This document shows, piece after piece, positions 1 to 11,207 of a DNA stretch of 64,000 bases (position 1 is the first letter of the stretch; each line of letters begins with the position of its first letter). Made by a program: the position numbers and the translations under genes. This DNA is from Calonectria ilicicola (Eukaryota; Ascomycota; Sordariomycetes; Hypocreales; Nectriaceae), in the NCBI GenBank assembly GCA_020809705.1, contig CP085829.1, positions 5,518,001 through 5,582,000 of the forward strand, given 5' to 3'. Under the pieces are notes generated by a model that had not been told where the DNA came from, made no database searches, and worked only from the letters and a program-made list of their open reading frames with translations.

Positions 1-1131
1 ATACGAGATTGTATTAAAAGTCTTAAAATAGGTCTTAATTATCTTATATATTATCTTATATAAAAATTCCTTACTAAAAAAGAAATCAATATAATACTCT
101 TTCATTTTACTACTAAACATTATAAGTAATACTTTTATATAACTATCTTTTAGTATTATAATATATTTACACTTATTTTCAAAAGTAACAATCTTAATAA
201 ATTAGAAACTATAAAGCTTATTTATATATTGATTATTATTAATATATATCTTATTTAGCTTAATTAACTTCTTTATAATAAATTTATCTATACTTAGGAT
301 AAAGAGAATCTTTAATAAAGAAGGGATTATAATATTATTTTTATTTCTTTTTAATAATATAAGTATAAGTATCTTCCTTACCTAATAAAAAGAGATAATA
401 ATCTAAATTTATAAAAGTTAAATAAGATTAAAGATAATTCTTAATCTATCTTTAAAAATATTAATACCTTTAAAGAAAAAAATATTTTAAAATTCTTTTA
501 TTAAATTAATTATTTTTTTTATAAAAGCTTTCTCTTTCTAATCTTAAAAATTATCTTAGAAGACTTTAATAAGTTTATTACCTTCTTTAATAAACTATTT
601 ATAAATATTAATAATATAAATAATATAATTATTAACTTCTTTTATTAATATATTATTAAAATTACTTTATAATAGTTTTATTTTCTTTTAATTAATAATT
701 AGATTATTATTATATTTTTAAATCTAGGTAAAGAGATTATCTTCATCTTATTATTAATTAGAGCTAGATATAGAGTAAGTATTTTCATCTACTATTTTTA
801 TCTTTTAAAGTAAGTATATAAAGAGATAATTATAAGAAAATAAAATCTAATAAATATAATTATAAAAATAATATAATAAAAAAGAATTATTAAAATAAAT
901 AAAAATTAATATAATAATATAATAAATAAAAAAGATTTTTAATCTTTAAACTTAATTAAAATACTAATCTTTACTTAATTTAATAATTCTTATAATAAAT
1001 AAAAGATTTAAAAAATCTAAAAAATTTACCAAAAGCTCTCTTTTACAAATCTATATCAAACCTTACAAAAAGCTTACCTTTTACAAAATATCCATATATC
1101 TCTTTCTTAATACATCTTATCACAACTACAT
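1..1131. other. AT-saturated, RIP-like non-coding block
   Basis: Almost pure A/T sequence with stops in every frame and no open frame of useful length. It lies outside the LTR-bounded element on its right, because the target-site duplication of that element sits at 1127-1131. It is therefore older repeat DNA into which the retrotransposon inserted, or RIP leakage from it. I cannot assign a family. The left end is cut by the window. Confidence 0.7.
1127..1131. repeat. Target-site duplication, left copy (TACAT)
   Basis: TACAT directly abuts the first base of the 5' LTR and is matched exactly by 7771-7775 after the 3' LTR. A 5-bp duplication is normal for Ty3/Gypsy integrases. It shows both element ends are intact and the locus has not recombined. 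Confidence 0.9.
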
Positions 1132-1282
1132 TGTCACAGGTCACACAGGTAGTCATGTGTGGAGTCATGTGTGTACCATATATACGTATAATGTTAATAT
1201 TAGCCGACTGTAGTGAGAGCCTTCTGCCCTCTTTATTGTATAATATAATTATTATATCTACCTCTAGCCTTATCTTGTAATA
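1132..1282 (+). repeat. 5' long terminal repeat
   Basis: A 151-bp repeat aligning along its full length with 7616-7770, apart from about 4 bp missing near its 3' third. It starts TGTCACAGG; its end is decayed (TTGTAATA versus TTGTGACA in the other copy). Differences from the 3' LTR are all transitions. In the right two thirds this copy carries T or A where the 3' copy keeps C or G. It contains an inner inverted motif (CATGTGTGG / CATGTGTG). Confidence 0.9.
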
Positions 1283-4200
1283 GTTTGTGTGATTGTTTAA
1301 TTGTATTTTATTATGATTATTTAAAATAGAAGATATTATTAAGTTAAGAAAAGTTTAAATTATATTATTATAATTTAGTAATAATAAAAATTTTTATAAA
1401 AATTAATTAAAAATCTTTTAATTTTATAAATAAGATAATATTAGATTATTTTAAATATAAATAATAATTAATTTAAATATTATTAAAAAAGAATATTTAT
1501 ATTAAGATAAATAAAGTTAATATTATAATATTAATTAATAGTTATATAAATTTTAGAATTTTAAATATATTTAATAGTTAAATTAAAGATATTTTATATA
1601 TAAATTAATTAATTATAGTAAAGATAATAAAAGATTATATATTTATTAATAAAAATAATTTATTATTTTTATTAAAATATCTTTTAATATTATTTATAAA
1701 TATTAAAATTAGATTTTTAATTTAATATAATAATCTTATTTAAATATAAAAAGAAAATTAAAATCTATAAATAATAATTATTATATAAATTAATATTATT
1801 ATTAAAATTAATTAAATATTTAAATAAGTTAATATCTAAAATATAGCTTTAAATAAAAAAATCACCTAACTTAAGATCTAGCTAAAAATAATTAATTAAA
1901 ATCTTACCTAAGGCTTTTAATAACCAAGATATATAATAATAAACCTAGAAAAGTTTATAATTAAAGAATAGAAGATAGAAAAGTATTAAATAATCTATAA
2001 ATAATAAAAAATATAAATCTAATTTATATTTATAATAAATATTAAATACTTTTTAATATTAATTAAAAAACTTATATTTATAATAAACTAATTTAAAAAA
2101 TAAATATAAAATAATATTTAAAATAGTATTAAAAAGATAAATATAAATCCTATATAATCTATTATATAGGAATAATAAATAATAAATATATTATTAAATA
2201 TATTAAATAGCTAATATATCCTCCTTAACTTAATCTAAAATATTAAAAATATTTTTAATATTTTATATTAAAAGGATTATATATATAAGAACTTTAAGGC
2301 TAATTTTAATTATTATATAAATAAAGCTTAAATTAATAATTAAATTAAAGTTAATTATTTATAAAAATATATTAATAAAGAAATTATAATAATTATTAAT
2401 TCTTAAATTAAATTTCTAATAATTAATAATTATAAATTATAAAATAAAATAATAAATAAAATTATAAGAAATTTATAATAAAAAAAATATATTAATAAAC
2501 TTAACAATTAAAATATATACCTCATATACTTTAAAATAAACTAACCAACAAACAAAAAAAATAACAAACCAATAAACCTCAATTGTATCTATATTACCAA
2601 TTAAAAATAAGAATAAAAACTTAATCTTAATCTATATATTATATACAATAAACCTAGTCATATTGCCACCGATTACTGCCAATTAGATAATCCTATCCTT
2701 ATACCTCTATAACTAATAAACCAAAACCATATTAATTAGATCTATTATTAAGGCTAAGGCTAAGGCTATAGCTATGGCTGTAGCTTTAGAATATATAATT
2801 AAGAAGCTTTTATTTAAAATTATAATAGTAATTATATATAGTTATAGTTAATTTATAACTAAAATTAATAAGGAAATTAGTAAATAGTACTTTAATTATA
2901 GCTTTTATTATAATCTTTATAATAAATATATTTAATATAATAAGAATATATAATTAAAGAAATAATCTTAAAAATATTTAATATTATAAATAATAAATTA
3001 ATTTAATTAATTAAGATATAGAATTATTAATTAAAAAACTTACCTTTAATTTAAATTATAATTAAGAATTAATATTATATAAAAATAAAAATAAATTAAT
3101 TAAAATTATATTATTAAATAATATTTTACTTAAACTTTATTTATTATTTAATATAATAAACTCTTTCCTTATTAAAACCTATCTCTTTAATCTATATAAT
3201 CTAATATTATTTACTTTCTTTAAAATTAATAATCTAATTAATAATAATTTAATTATATTTATATTTACTAATAAAAAGAAAGTAATTTAAAAATATAATT
3301 TAATTACTAAATTATTAAAAAAGCTAAAATATATTTATTTTATTAATAATATAATCTAGTTTATAGTCTTATATTACTTTATTACTTAATTATATATTAG
3401 AAATTATATAAAAATCTTATTTATATTTATTATAAACTTAAAAAAAATAATTTAATTATTCTCAATCTATTATAATTAGATTATTATAATTTAGATTATA
3501 ATTAGTTATAAAGATAATTTATTTTTAAATCTAGATACTATCTATATAAATATTTACCCTAAAGAATACTAGAAACCAGCTATAATATACCTTTAAGAAC
3601 TATAATATATACTTAAAGCTATAATTATTAAAAAGCCTTTATTAAAGATAATAATAAAGATAATACTTTTATAAAATTAACTAAACCTTTTATTAAAGAT
3701 TAGACTATAGACCTAATAAAGACTAAAATAATTAAATATTAAAATAAAAGGCTTAGAAAATATCTACTACTAGCTTGATTCCTTGTAGGCTTATATTACT
3801 TAAGAATAAATAAATAATATTTATAAATAAAAAAAATAAAAGATAAATTAAATTAAATACTTATATTAAATTTATATAATATTTAAATTATTAAAGTAAA
3901 TAATTTTATATAATTTTATAAATAAAAAAAATAAAAATAATAATAATTTATTTATTAAAATTATAATAATTAATTAAAAAAGAAGAAATTAAATAAATAT
4001 TTAATAAACTTTTATAAGGCTTATTAAAAGTCCTATAATTATAAAAGAAATCCTTTTAATAGATTATAATAAGTAATTATATAATAAAAGAAGTATATAA
4101 AGCCTTTAACCTATACTTCTATAACTTTTTATAAATAAACCTAAAAAAAATTATAAAATTTAAAATATTATATTAAAAGATTATTTAAATTAATATAAAT

Positions 4201-4499
4201 AAGTTTCTTAATATTAAAATAGATCTTATAATTAAAGAAATTAGAAAGAGATTATTATAAAAGTTTTATTATCTTTTAGAATATTTTTTAAAATAAAATA
4301 TAAATATCCTTCTATTATATAAACCTTAGGACTATAAAATTAAACTTATTCCTAGAAAAAAGATATTATATTAAAAGAATTAACTATTTTTACTAAATAA
4401 ATTTAAATATATTAAAAAATAAATAAATAAGATATTTATAAAAGGCTTTATTAAAGAATTATTATTATTTATTATTATATTATTATTTTTAATAATTAA

Positions 4500-5110
4500 A
4501 TTAGATAGTAAAATATATATTTACTAAGATTATTAAAAACTTAATATAATTATTATTAAAAATAAATATTTATTATCTTTAATTTATAAAATACTTAACT
4601 TTATTTATAATATAAAATTTTATATTAAACTTAATATTATTATTATATTTAATTAAATTTAGATTATAAAAGGATATAAGTAGATAATAGTATTTATCAC
4701 TTGGTTTAATTTTTATAAGATATTAGTAATACTATTTAATTTATATAATATACTAATAATATTTTAAAATTATATTAATTATATTTTTTATAATATATTT
4801 AATAAATACTATATAGTCTATTTAGATAATATACTTATTTATAATAAAATAAGAGCTAAATATATAAAATATATATATAAAGTAATTAAAAGATTAAAAA
4901 AAGTAGGTCTATAGATTAATATTAAGAAATCTAAGTTTTATATAATAAGAATAAAATACCTTAGCCTTATTATATCTACTAATAGCCTTATTATAGACCT
5001 AGAAAAGGTTAAAGCTATTATTAACTAGCAAATACCTTTATTAATTAAATAATTATAATAATTTCTTAGATTTATAAATTTTTATTAAAGATTTATTTAA
5101 GATTATTCTT
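4500..5110 (+). pseudogene. Reverse transcriptase relic of the Ty3/Gypsy element
   Basis: Translating + strand triplets through stops gives the classical Ty3/Gypsy RT order: a DYxKLN-like block at 4528-4545 (the R codon is now TAA), then a degraded TxFxTxFNxY block near 4690-4720, then YLDN at 4819-4830 in place of the catalytic YLDD, then KSKFY, YLxLIIST and FLRFINFYQRFI-like blocks up to about 5100. Stops are spread throughout and one catalytic Asp reads as Asn, the expected G-to-A RIP change. Non-functional. Confidence 0.88.
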
Positions 5111-5149
5111 TAATTATTAAATTAATAATATAATTATTAAAAAAAGAAA

Positions 5150-5490
5150 GAAGTAAAAATAAATTAATATTTAAATAAAATACTTTAAATAATTAAAAAG
5201 GGAATTTATATAAGCACTTATACTTATTTATTATAATTATAGAAAATATATAATAGTAAAAATAAATATATTAAACTAGATATTAGAAGGTATATTATTA
5301 TAATATAATAAAAATAGAAGATTTTATCTTATTATATTCTTCTTTTTAAAATATAATATTATAAAATATAATTATAAAATCTATAATAAAAAACTCTTAA
5401 TTATTATTAAAGTACTAGAAGAATAGCAATTAGAACTAGTAGACCTATTAATAACTTTTAAGATTATTATAAATTATAAAAATCTCTAAA
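5150..5490 (+). pseudogene. RNase H relic of the retrotransposon
   Basis: Downstream of RT and in the same orientation. The ghost frame reads a KLDIRRY-like stretch where ETDAS is expected. It then reads a KELLTIIKxLEEWQLEL-like block (about 5390-5445) and a TNYKNL-like block (about 5470-5490), matching the conserved LLAIVxAxxxWRHxLEG and TDHKNL segments of Gypsy RNase H. Many stops; not coding. Confidence 0.75.
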
Positions 5491-5939
5491 TTTTTATAAT
5501 AATAAAACAACTTAACTAAAGATAAGTTAAATAATTTAAGTTCTTAGTATAATTTAATTTTTAAATAATATATTAATTAAAAAAAAGATAATACTTTTAA
5601 ATATACTTAGCTAACTTTTAAAAATAAAATCTATAAATAATAATAATAAATATATTTAAAATTAAAAATATATAATCTTCTTTTAAAAAAATTAGATTTT
5701 ATAATAATAAAAGAATTATTTAAATAAGTAAGAAATAATAATAATAAAGAATATTTTATATTTATAATAATTAATATTAATTAAATTATTATAATTAATC
5801 TTATATATAAAAGATATAATTATAATAAATTAATAATAAAGATAATAGAAGTATTATAGGATTAAATAATATAAAAATAATTTAAATAATTATAAAATAA
5901 ATTAAAATATAATAAAATAGAATATAAGATTATTAAAGG

Positions 5940-6640
5940 CCTAATCTACTTTTATAATTATATCTTTATACTAGACCACCCTAACCTCCATTATACCATA
6001 ATATACAGAACACATATATCAAGCCCAACAAGCCACCTAGATTATATTAAAATAATCAACCTTATAAACTATAACTATTAGTAATCTAAGATATTATGCT
6101 TTATTATAGAGTTTGTAAAAGGATATTTATTTTATAATTAAATAAAAATACTATATAAAATACTATTAGATTTCCTTAAATTACTAAATATATTATTTTA
6201 TATATAAATAGATATATTTATAGATTATATTATTAAGCTATTAAAATATATCTAAAATAGTAAGATCTATTAATATATTCTAGTAATAGTAAATAAATTA
6301 ATAAAAATATAATATTTAATATTTATTTTTATATTAAATATAAAAAAATTAGTAGAATACTTTATTTAAAATATTTATAAATTATATAATATATTTAATT
6401 TTATAATATTAAATAAAGGATTAATATTTATTTTTATATTCTAGAAATAACTTAGTAAATAATTAAAAATTAAATTATATATTAGCTTAACTTTTTATTT
6501 AGAAATAGATAGCTAAATAGAAATTATTAATATTATAATAAATAAATACCTTTATATATTTATTAATTTTATTTAAGATAATTAAATTAATTAACTTCCT
6601 TTAGCTAAATTTATTAACAATAATTAAATTAATAAGATAA
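5940..6640 (+). pseudogene. Integrase relic of the retrotransposon
   Basis: The zinc-binding region is around 5940-6110. It is followed by a ghost DxFIDYIIKLLK block (about 6210-6245) and an ILVIVNKLIK block (about 6275-6305), equivalent to the integrase core DFIxGLP and ILVVVDRLTK segments. A DxxFTSxFW-like block can be followed to about 6450. Riddled with stops. Any chromodomain near 7000 is too degraded to call. Confidence 0.75.
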
Positions 6641-7601
6641 TAAAAATATCATTTTTCTTTATTAATTACAATTTTAATCTATAAATTAAAATAAAATTAT
6701 CTATCTTTTATCTACTAAATCTAATAAAATAAGTAAAATAAGAGTATATTAAAATAAATATTATAATAATATAATTTAAGAGGATTTTAATATAATTTTA
6801 AATATTAATAAAGTAATTATAAGAAAGATATAAAAATAATATAAATATTTATTATATAAAGGTATTTAAGTTTAGAAAAGATAATCTAGTAATAATAAGC
6901 TTAGAAAATATTATAATAAATTAATTAAAAAAAAATAAAATAATAAATAAAATAATTTATTTAAAATATTAAAAATATATAAAAAAATAATAATTATTAA
7001 TTTTTTTTAAATTTAAAAATTAATAATAGCTTTTATATATTAAAAGTTTATATTTATAAATTATTTATAATTTTAAAATAAAATAAAATTAATAAAAGTA
7101 AATATTAAAATATTATAAAATAAATAATATAATAAAATAATTAAAAAAATATTAAAAAATAATAAAAATTTAAAAATATTTTAAATATTTATAATAAAAA
7201 TAATAAAAAATTAATTTATTTAATTAAATAAAAATATTAAAATAAATCTATATAATAATTAAAAATTAATTTAAAAAAATTAAAAAATTTAATAAAAAAA
7301 TTCTATTAAAATTACTTAAATTAATTAAGCTTTTTACTTTAAATATAAAATATAATCCTAAATATTTAAAATAAAGCCCTTAAAATAAATAAAATAATAA
7401 GCCTACTAGAATAAAATATAACAAATATAATAACAAAACTAAATATACAAAACAAATAACAAATCCACTCAATAAACCAAAAACCAACATAAGCAATAAA
7501 TAAATAATAAAGATCATTAAGAAAATCAAAATATATAGATTATACATCCCAGCTATAGATTAAAAGGGAAATAACTATAGTTTAGAGGATCAAACGAATT
7601 T

Positions 7602-7615
7602 AAGAGAGAGAATAC
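7602..7615 (+). other. Polypurine-tract-like sequence before the 3' LTR
   Basis: AAGAGAGAGAA lies immediately 5' of the 3' LTR, where a retrotransposon keeps its plus-strand primer. A purine run has no C to lose on this strand, so its survival in a RIP-mutated interior is not by itself surprising. The matching tRNA primer-binding site after the 5' LTR (from about 1283) is too mutated to assign. Confidence 0.6.
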
Positions 7616-7770
7616 TATCACAGATCACACAGGTAATCATGTGTGGAATCACATGTGTACCACACATACGTACAATGTTAATATTAGCCGACCGTAGTGA
7701 GAGCCTTCTGCCCTCTTCATCGCACAACACACACAGTTATTATGCCTACCCCTGGCCTCGTCTTGTGACA
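7616..7770 (+). repeat. 3' long terminal repeat
   Basis: A 155-bp copy of 1132-1282. It begins TATCACAG (G-to-A of TGTCACAG) and ends CTTGTGACA, so the original termini were the inverted repeat TGTCACA/TGTGACA. By eye about half G+C, in sharp contrast with the interior. The few apparent RIP changes here are G-to-A near the left end, whereas the 5' copy carries mostly C-to-T. Confidence 0.93.
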
Positions 7771-7775
7771 TACAT
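7771..7775. repeat. Target-site duplication, right copy (TACAT)
   Basis: Exact match to 1127-1131, directly after the 3' LTR. Confidence 0.9.
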
Positions 7776-8798
7776 CCAACATCTCTTCTTTAAATCTTAG
7801 TTGATCTATGGATTCCTCCACTAATCAGTATTGGATTCAAAGGGAAGGTAGGTTTTAGCACTAGTACCGGGTCTCTAGGGTGTGTGTAAATCTTGCTTGT
7901 TTTTCATCTATCTAGGCTAGCCTGTGGTGTTTATGTGTGTGTGCGTGGGTCACCTGACCCACAGGGCTGCTGCCTAAAGCAGCCGAGCCTGCTGTTGCAG
8001 ACTGGTTCCAACATATTTATTCATTGTTTTCTTTTTAGTGTAGTTAAAAAAAAATACAAATAGTGAGCTTAACCTAAAGGGAGCTATTAAGCCGCAAAAA
8101 TGGTAGATGTACAACTAAATTTGGCTATAATTTGAACATCCGACTATGAAACATATTGATAGTCCTGGTCCAATGTTTAGCCTCTGCACCGTGTAAAAGG
8201 AAAATTCTAGTCTTCTAATATCTCATAGAAATGCTTTCTATAAGCTTAATCACAATTGAAAGCACATCGCCTCTATTGTGATGAGACGTAATTGGACTTT
8301 ATTCCAAAGTATAGGGTGACTGCTGTCACTTGTGTCCCTCAAGGCTCTGTCTAGCATGGAGATGCATAATTCTTGTATTGCCTATAAATTCACTGAATTA
8401 TTTGTTATGGATTAATTAATAATATTAGATTCGGCCATTTCATTATGATTACTGGTCTTTAGTATCGCATCATGACCTCTTCGTGGAGTAGCTAGCTTGC
8501 TTACATCTTTTCGTTCAAAACGCCATCATGGGGCCGACAACAAAGTAGAGTGAGATACTGACGACGCAAAATGAAAATAAAATCAACACATATATACTAT
8601 ATATACTGATCGTACCATTGTTAGCCTTCCCGATCTTAAATCTTTTAATTACTATCGCAGCTTCCCTCTCATGAATAGTTTTACCCCTCACGGTATATTC
8701 ACTGTATAGTCACTGTACGACCGCTGACCGGCTTGTAACCGTGCTGCTCACCCCGGCTGATTGAATGGCCTGATTGGCCTGTTCAGCCGCCCGCAACG
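7776..8798. other. Intergenic, boundary between repeat island and gene space
   Basis: Composition returns to normal within a few bases of the LTR. No open frame, RNA gene or repeat is recognisable. The right part is the promoter of the reductase gene. A two-codon uORF (ATG GCC TGA, 8765-8773) precedes the longer uORF listed separately. Confidence 0.6.
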
Positions 8799-8800
8799 TC

Positions 8801-8902
8801 ATGGAGGGACCGACTTCCTCCAGAGAGCCGAGCTTAACCTCCAAGATACGTCCCGCGGCACATCACCATCAATTCCTGCAATTCTGGTCTTGCCCACCAT
8901 GA
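8801..8902 (+). promoter_or_regulatory. 33-codon uORF whose stop overlaps the reductase start
   Basis: An ATG at 8801 opens a 33-codon frame that ends at TGA 8900-8902. That stop overlaps the main ATG at 8899-8901 as ATGA. This geometry is used for termination-reinitiation or leaky scanning. Whether it lies in the transcript depends on the start site, which cannot be read here. Confidence 0.5.
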
Positions 8903-10180
8903 TTTTTGCACGCGCGCGCACGCTGGCGAGCTCAAAGGCTGCAAACGCCCACTCGCTCGTTTCGAAGCGCTTCAAGTCAGGTCCTTATGGCTACACGCAA
9001 GCCAAGGCCCTCGTCTTTTCTAAATATGGCGAGCCTGAAGATGTGCTGAAGTAGGTCTCTCTCTGTCCCTCTTTTTTGCGCATGAGATAGTTGGTTAACA
9101 ATTGATGGCAGAATGCACACCCATTCCATCTCTCCATCGATCCCGTCATCGTCTGTTCTTGTGCGATCGCTTGCCTCCCCCATCAACCCCGCCGACATCA
9201 ACACCATCCAGGGCACCTACGGCTCCAAGCCTCCCTTCACGTCGCTCATTGGCACGCCCGAGCCTTCTGTCGTCCCCGGAAACGAAGGAGTCTTCGAAGT
9301 CCTGTCCGCCGGCGGCCCCAACTCCGATCTCAAGAAGGGCGACTGGGTCATCCCCGCCGTCGGCCAGTTTGGTACTTGGAGGACCCACGCCGTCGACGAT
9401 GCATCCAAGTTTATCAAGGTGGACAAGGAAGGCCTGACACCTACACAAGTAGCCACCGTTAGCGTCAATCCTTGCACCGCCTACAAGATCCTGCGAGCCT
9501 ATGGTCCCAATGCTGGGCCCAAAGCTGGTCTGGGTATGAAGCCCCTCGAGCCCGGCAGCGGCCAGTGGTTTATCCAGAATGGTGCCAACTCCGGTGTCGG
9601 ACGGGCCACTATTCAGTTTGGAAAGCTATGGGGCCTGCGGAGCATCAACGTTGTTCGCGAGCGTGAGACACCTGAGGAGACGGAGGTGCTCAAGAAGGAG
9701 CTGCATGACCTAGGCGCCGACGTGGTTGTGACCGAGTCGCAGTTCTTGTCTCGGGAATGGAGGGACCAGCTCGCAGAAATTACTCGTAAAGGCCGTGAAG
9801 AGATTGGCCTTGGCCTCAACTGTGTTGGTGGTAAGTCGGCCACAGCAATCGCTCGCTCTCTCGGCGAGGGCGCTACTCTTGTGTCGTATGGCGGCATGGC
9901 GCGCCAGCCCGTGGCGCTCCCCGTTGGAATGCTCATTTTCAAGGATATTCGCTTCGTCGGTTTCTGGCTGAGCCGATGGAACGAGCGCGATCCAGAGGGC
10001 CGCAGACATATGATCAACGATATCCTCAGCGTGATCCGTGAGGGCAAGTTCCGTGATGTACCTATCGAGGAGATCAAGTGGGACTGGGACACGGAGGAGG
10101 CAACACTGCGAAATGCAGTGCAACAGGGCCTCCAGGGCTTCCGCAAAGGCAAGGGAGTTCTCGTGTATGGCGATACTTGA
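8899..10180 (+). CDS. ETR1: Mitochondrial 2-enoyl thioester (trans-2-enoyl-CoA/ACP) reductase
   Basis: Two exons, 8899-9050 and 9112-10180 (61-bp intron, GTAGGT...GGCAG), 406 aa. The ATG is preceded by CCACC and opens a basic mitochondrial presequence rich in R, A and S. The body is a medium-chain dehydrogenase/reductase: the SPINPADIN-TIQGTYGSKP block (about residues 73-91) carries the Tyr (residue 87) that is catalytic in Etr1/MECR enzymes, and NGANSGVGRAT is the NADPH-binding Rossmann loop. No structural zinc-ligand cluster is seen, as in this subfamily. Length fits the family (about 380 aa plus a long presequence). It catalyses the last step of mitochondrial type II fatty-acid synthesis, which supplies lipoate and supports respiration. 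It is the first intact gene beside the dead retrotransposon, and shows no RIP damage. A uORF overlaps its start codon. Confidence 0.93.
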
Positions 10181-11207
10181 ATACACACAATATGAACCGG
10201 GAAAAAGGGGTGAATGAGCAATGCAAATTGTGAATATATACATCTATCTATCTAAATGCATATATATGTGATGATACCTTTGTACACTAAGATCGTCGCG
10301 CAAAAGCCTATGATTTTCAATATTTAAAAGTTTTATCGTATGAGATGTGACCCGCAACATTGTCGCTTGGTAATGATACTTGTCCCCCGTATCAAGCTTC
10401 TCAAGCCTGCTATGTCAGTACAATGTATCGCCTAACCTGATGCAATTTGTGATGGTAAGGTTGGATACTTATAGATATATATTCGTCTATTGCACTTACG
10501 AGCCATACATTAGTCGAGTTGCAGATCTGGAATATGTGATATTTGAGATCCCTAACTGTACGTTATCGCAAAACAAGAATATATTGATCAGTGATGACCC
10601 CCTTCTGCAGGCTAAGTTTGAGTTGATCTATAGATCAGCAACCGTCCACTTTGGTGTATATGGCTGCATCTTGTTGCTCGTGAGATTGGCTCTAGTGGCA
10701 TTCACCGTGTATGGTTTATAATCTGCTCAGCATCGACCGAGCAACTGAGAGAATTTTGACTATGCAGGGTAATTTGAGGATGGACTAGAAGAGTTCGGCC
10801 CAACAAAATGGACTCGGGGGACGTATTTGACTTTCATCACACCTCGTCTCTGCAGTACTCAAACTTTGGATTCCCACATCTCCCACCAAGTCAGATATAT
10901 TAACCGATGCATTCTCACTCAGGGGGCCGCTCCTAGCTTGTTCCGAATCATCGCCCTGCCAGGCAAGGCTTGAAAGACAGGCCAGCGGTCCATCTACAAA
11001 CCAATCGACCGCCCATATAATTTGTTTTTGCCGGCACCCTGGACTAATCCGCTGTATACGGTCAATATACATACATATCTACCGTATCTGACCCAAACTT
11101 TGACTGCTGGGCCTTGATTCCTAGCCCCGTCCGTCCGAGTTCCTCGCCAGCAGCCAACTCAATTCACCACCCAGCCTAGAGCGCTAAATATCCTACACAT
11201 CTTCACC
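10181..11207. other. Intergenic; no supported gene
   Basis: Contains the 3' end of the reductase transcript and the promoter of the next gene. One open stretch around 10380-10721 lacks an ATG start at its beginning, a domain or coding-like composition, so I do not call it. Confidence 0.6.

Larger units (their letters stand above)
1132..7770 (+). mobile_element. RIP-mutated Ty3/Gypsy LTR retrotransposon, complete but dead
   Basis: A 6.6-kb element bounded by two related repeats (1132-1282 and 7616-7770) that begin TGTCACAG or its mutated form and end GTGACA or its mutated form. It is flanked on both sides by the same five bases, TACAT (1127-1131 and 7771-7775). The interior is AT-saturated and full of stops, but three pol domains are still legible in order on the + strand: reverse transcriptase, RNase H, integrase. 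RT-RH-IN order is the Ty3/Gypsy (Metaviridae-type) arrangement rather than Copia. Gag (about 1300-3700) is not recognisable. The mutation is overwhelmingly transitional and AT-directed, as expected for RIP. No intact coding capacity remains. Confidence 0.93.

Noticed and set aside
1290..3700. Gag zinc knuckle of the retrotransposon
   Set aside because: No CCHC pattern can be traced through the AT-saturated sequence.
10380..10721. 113-residue open frame between ETR1 and the PPSY gene
   Set aside because: No ATG at its start, no domain, no splice-linked neighbours, composition like intergenic DNA.
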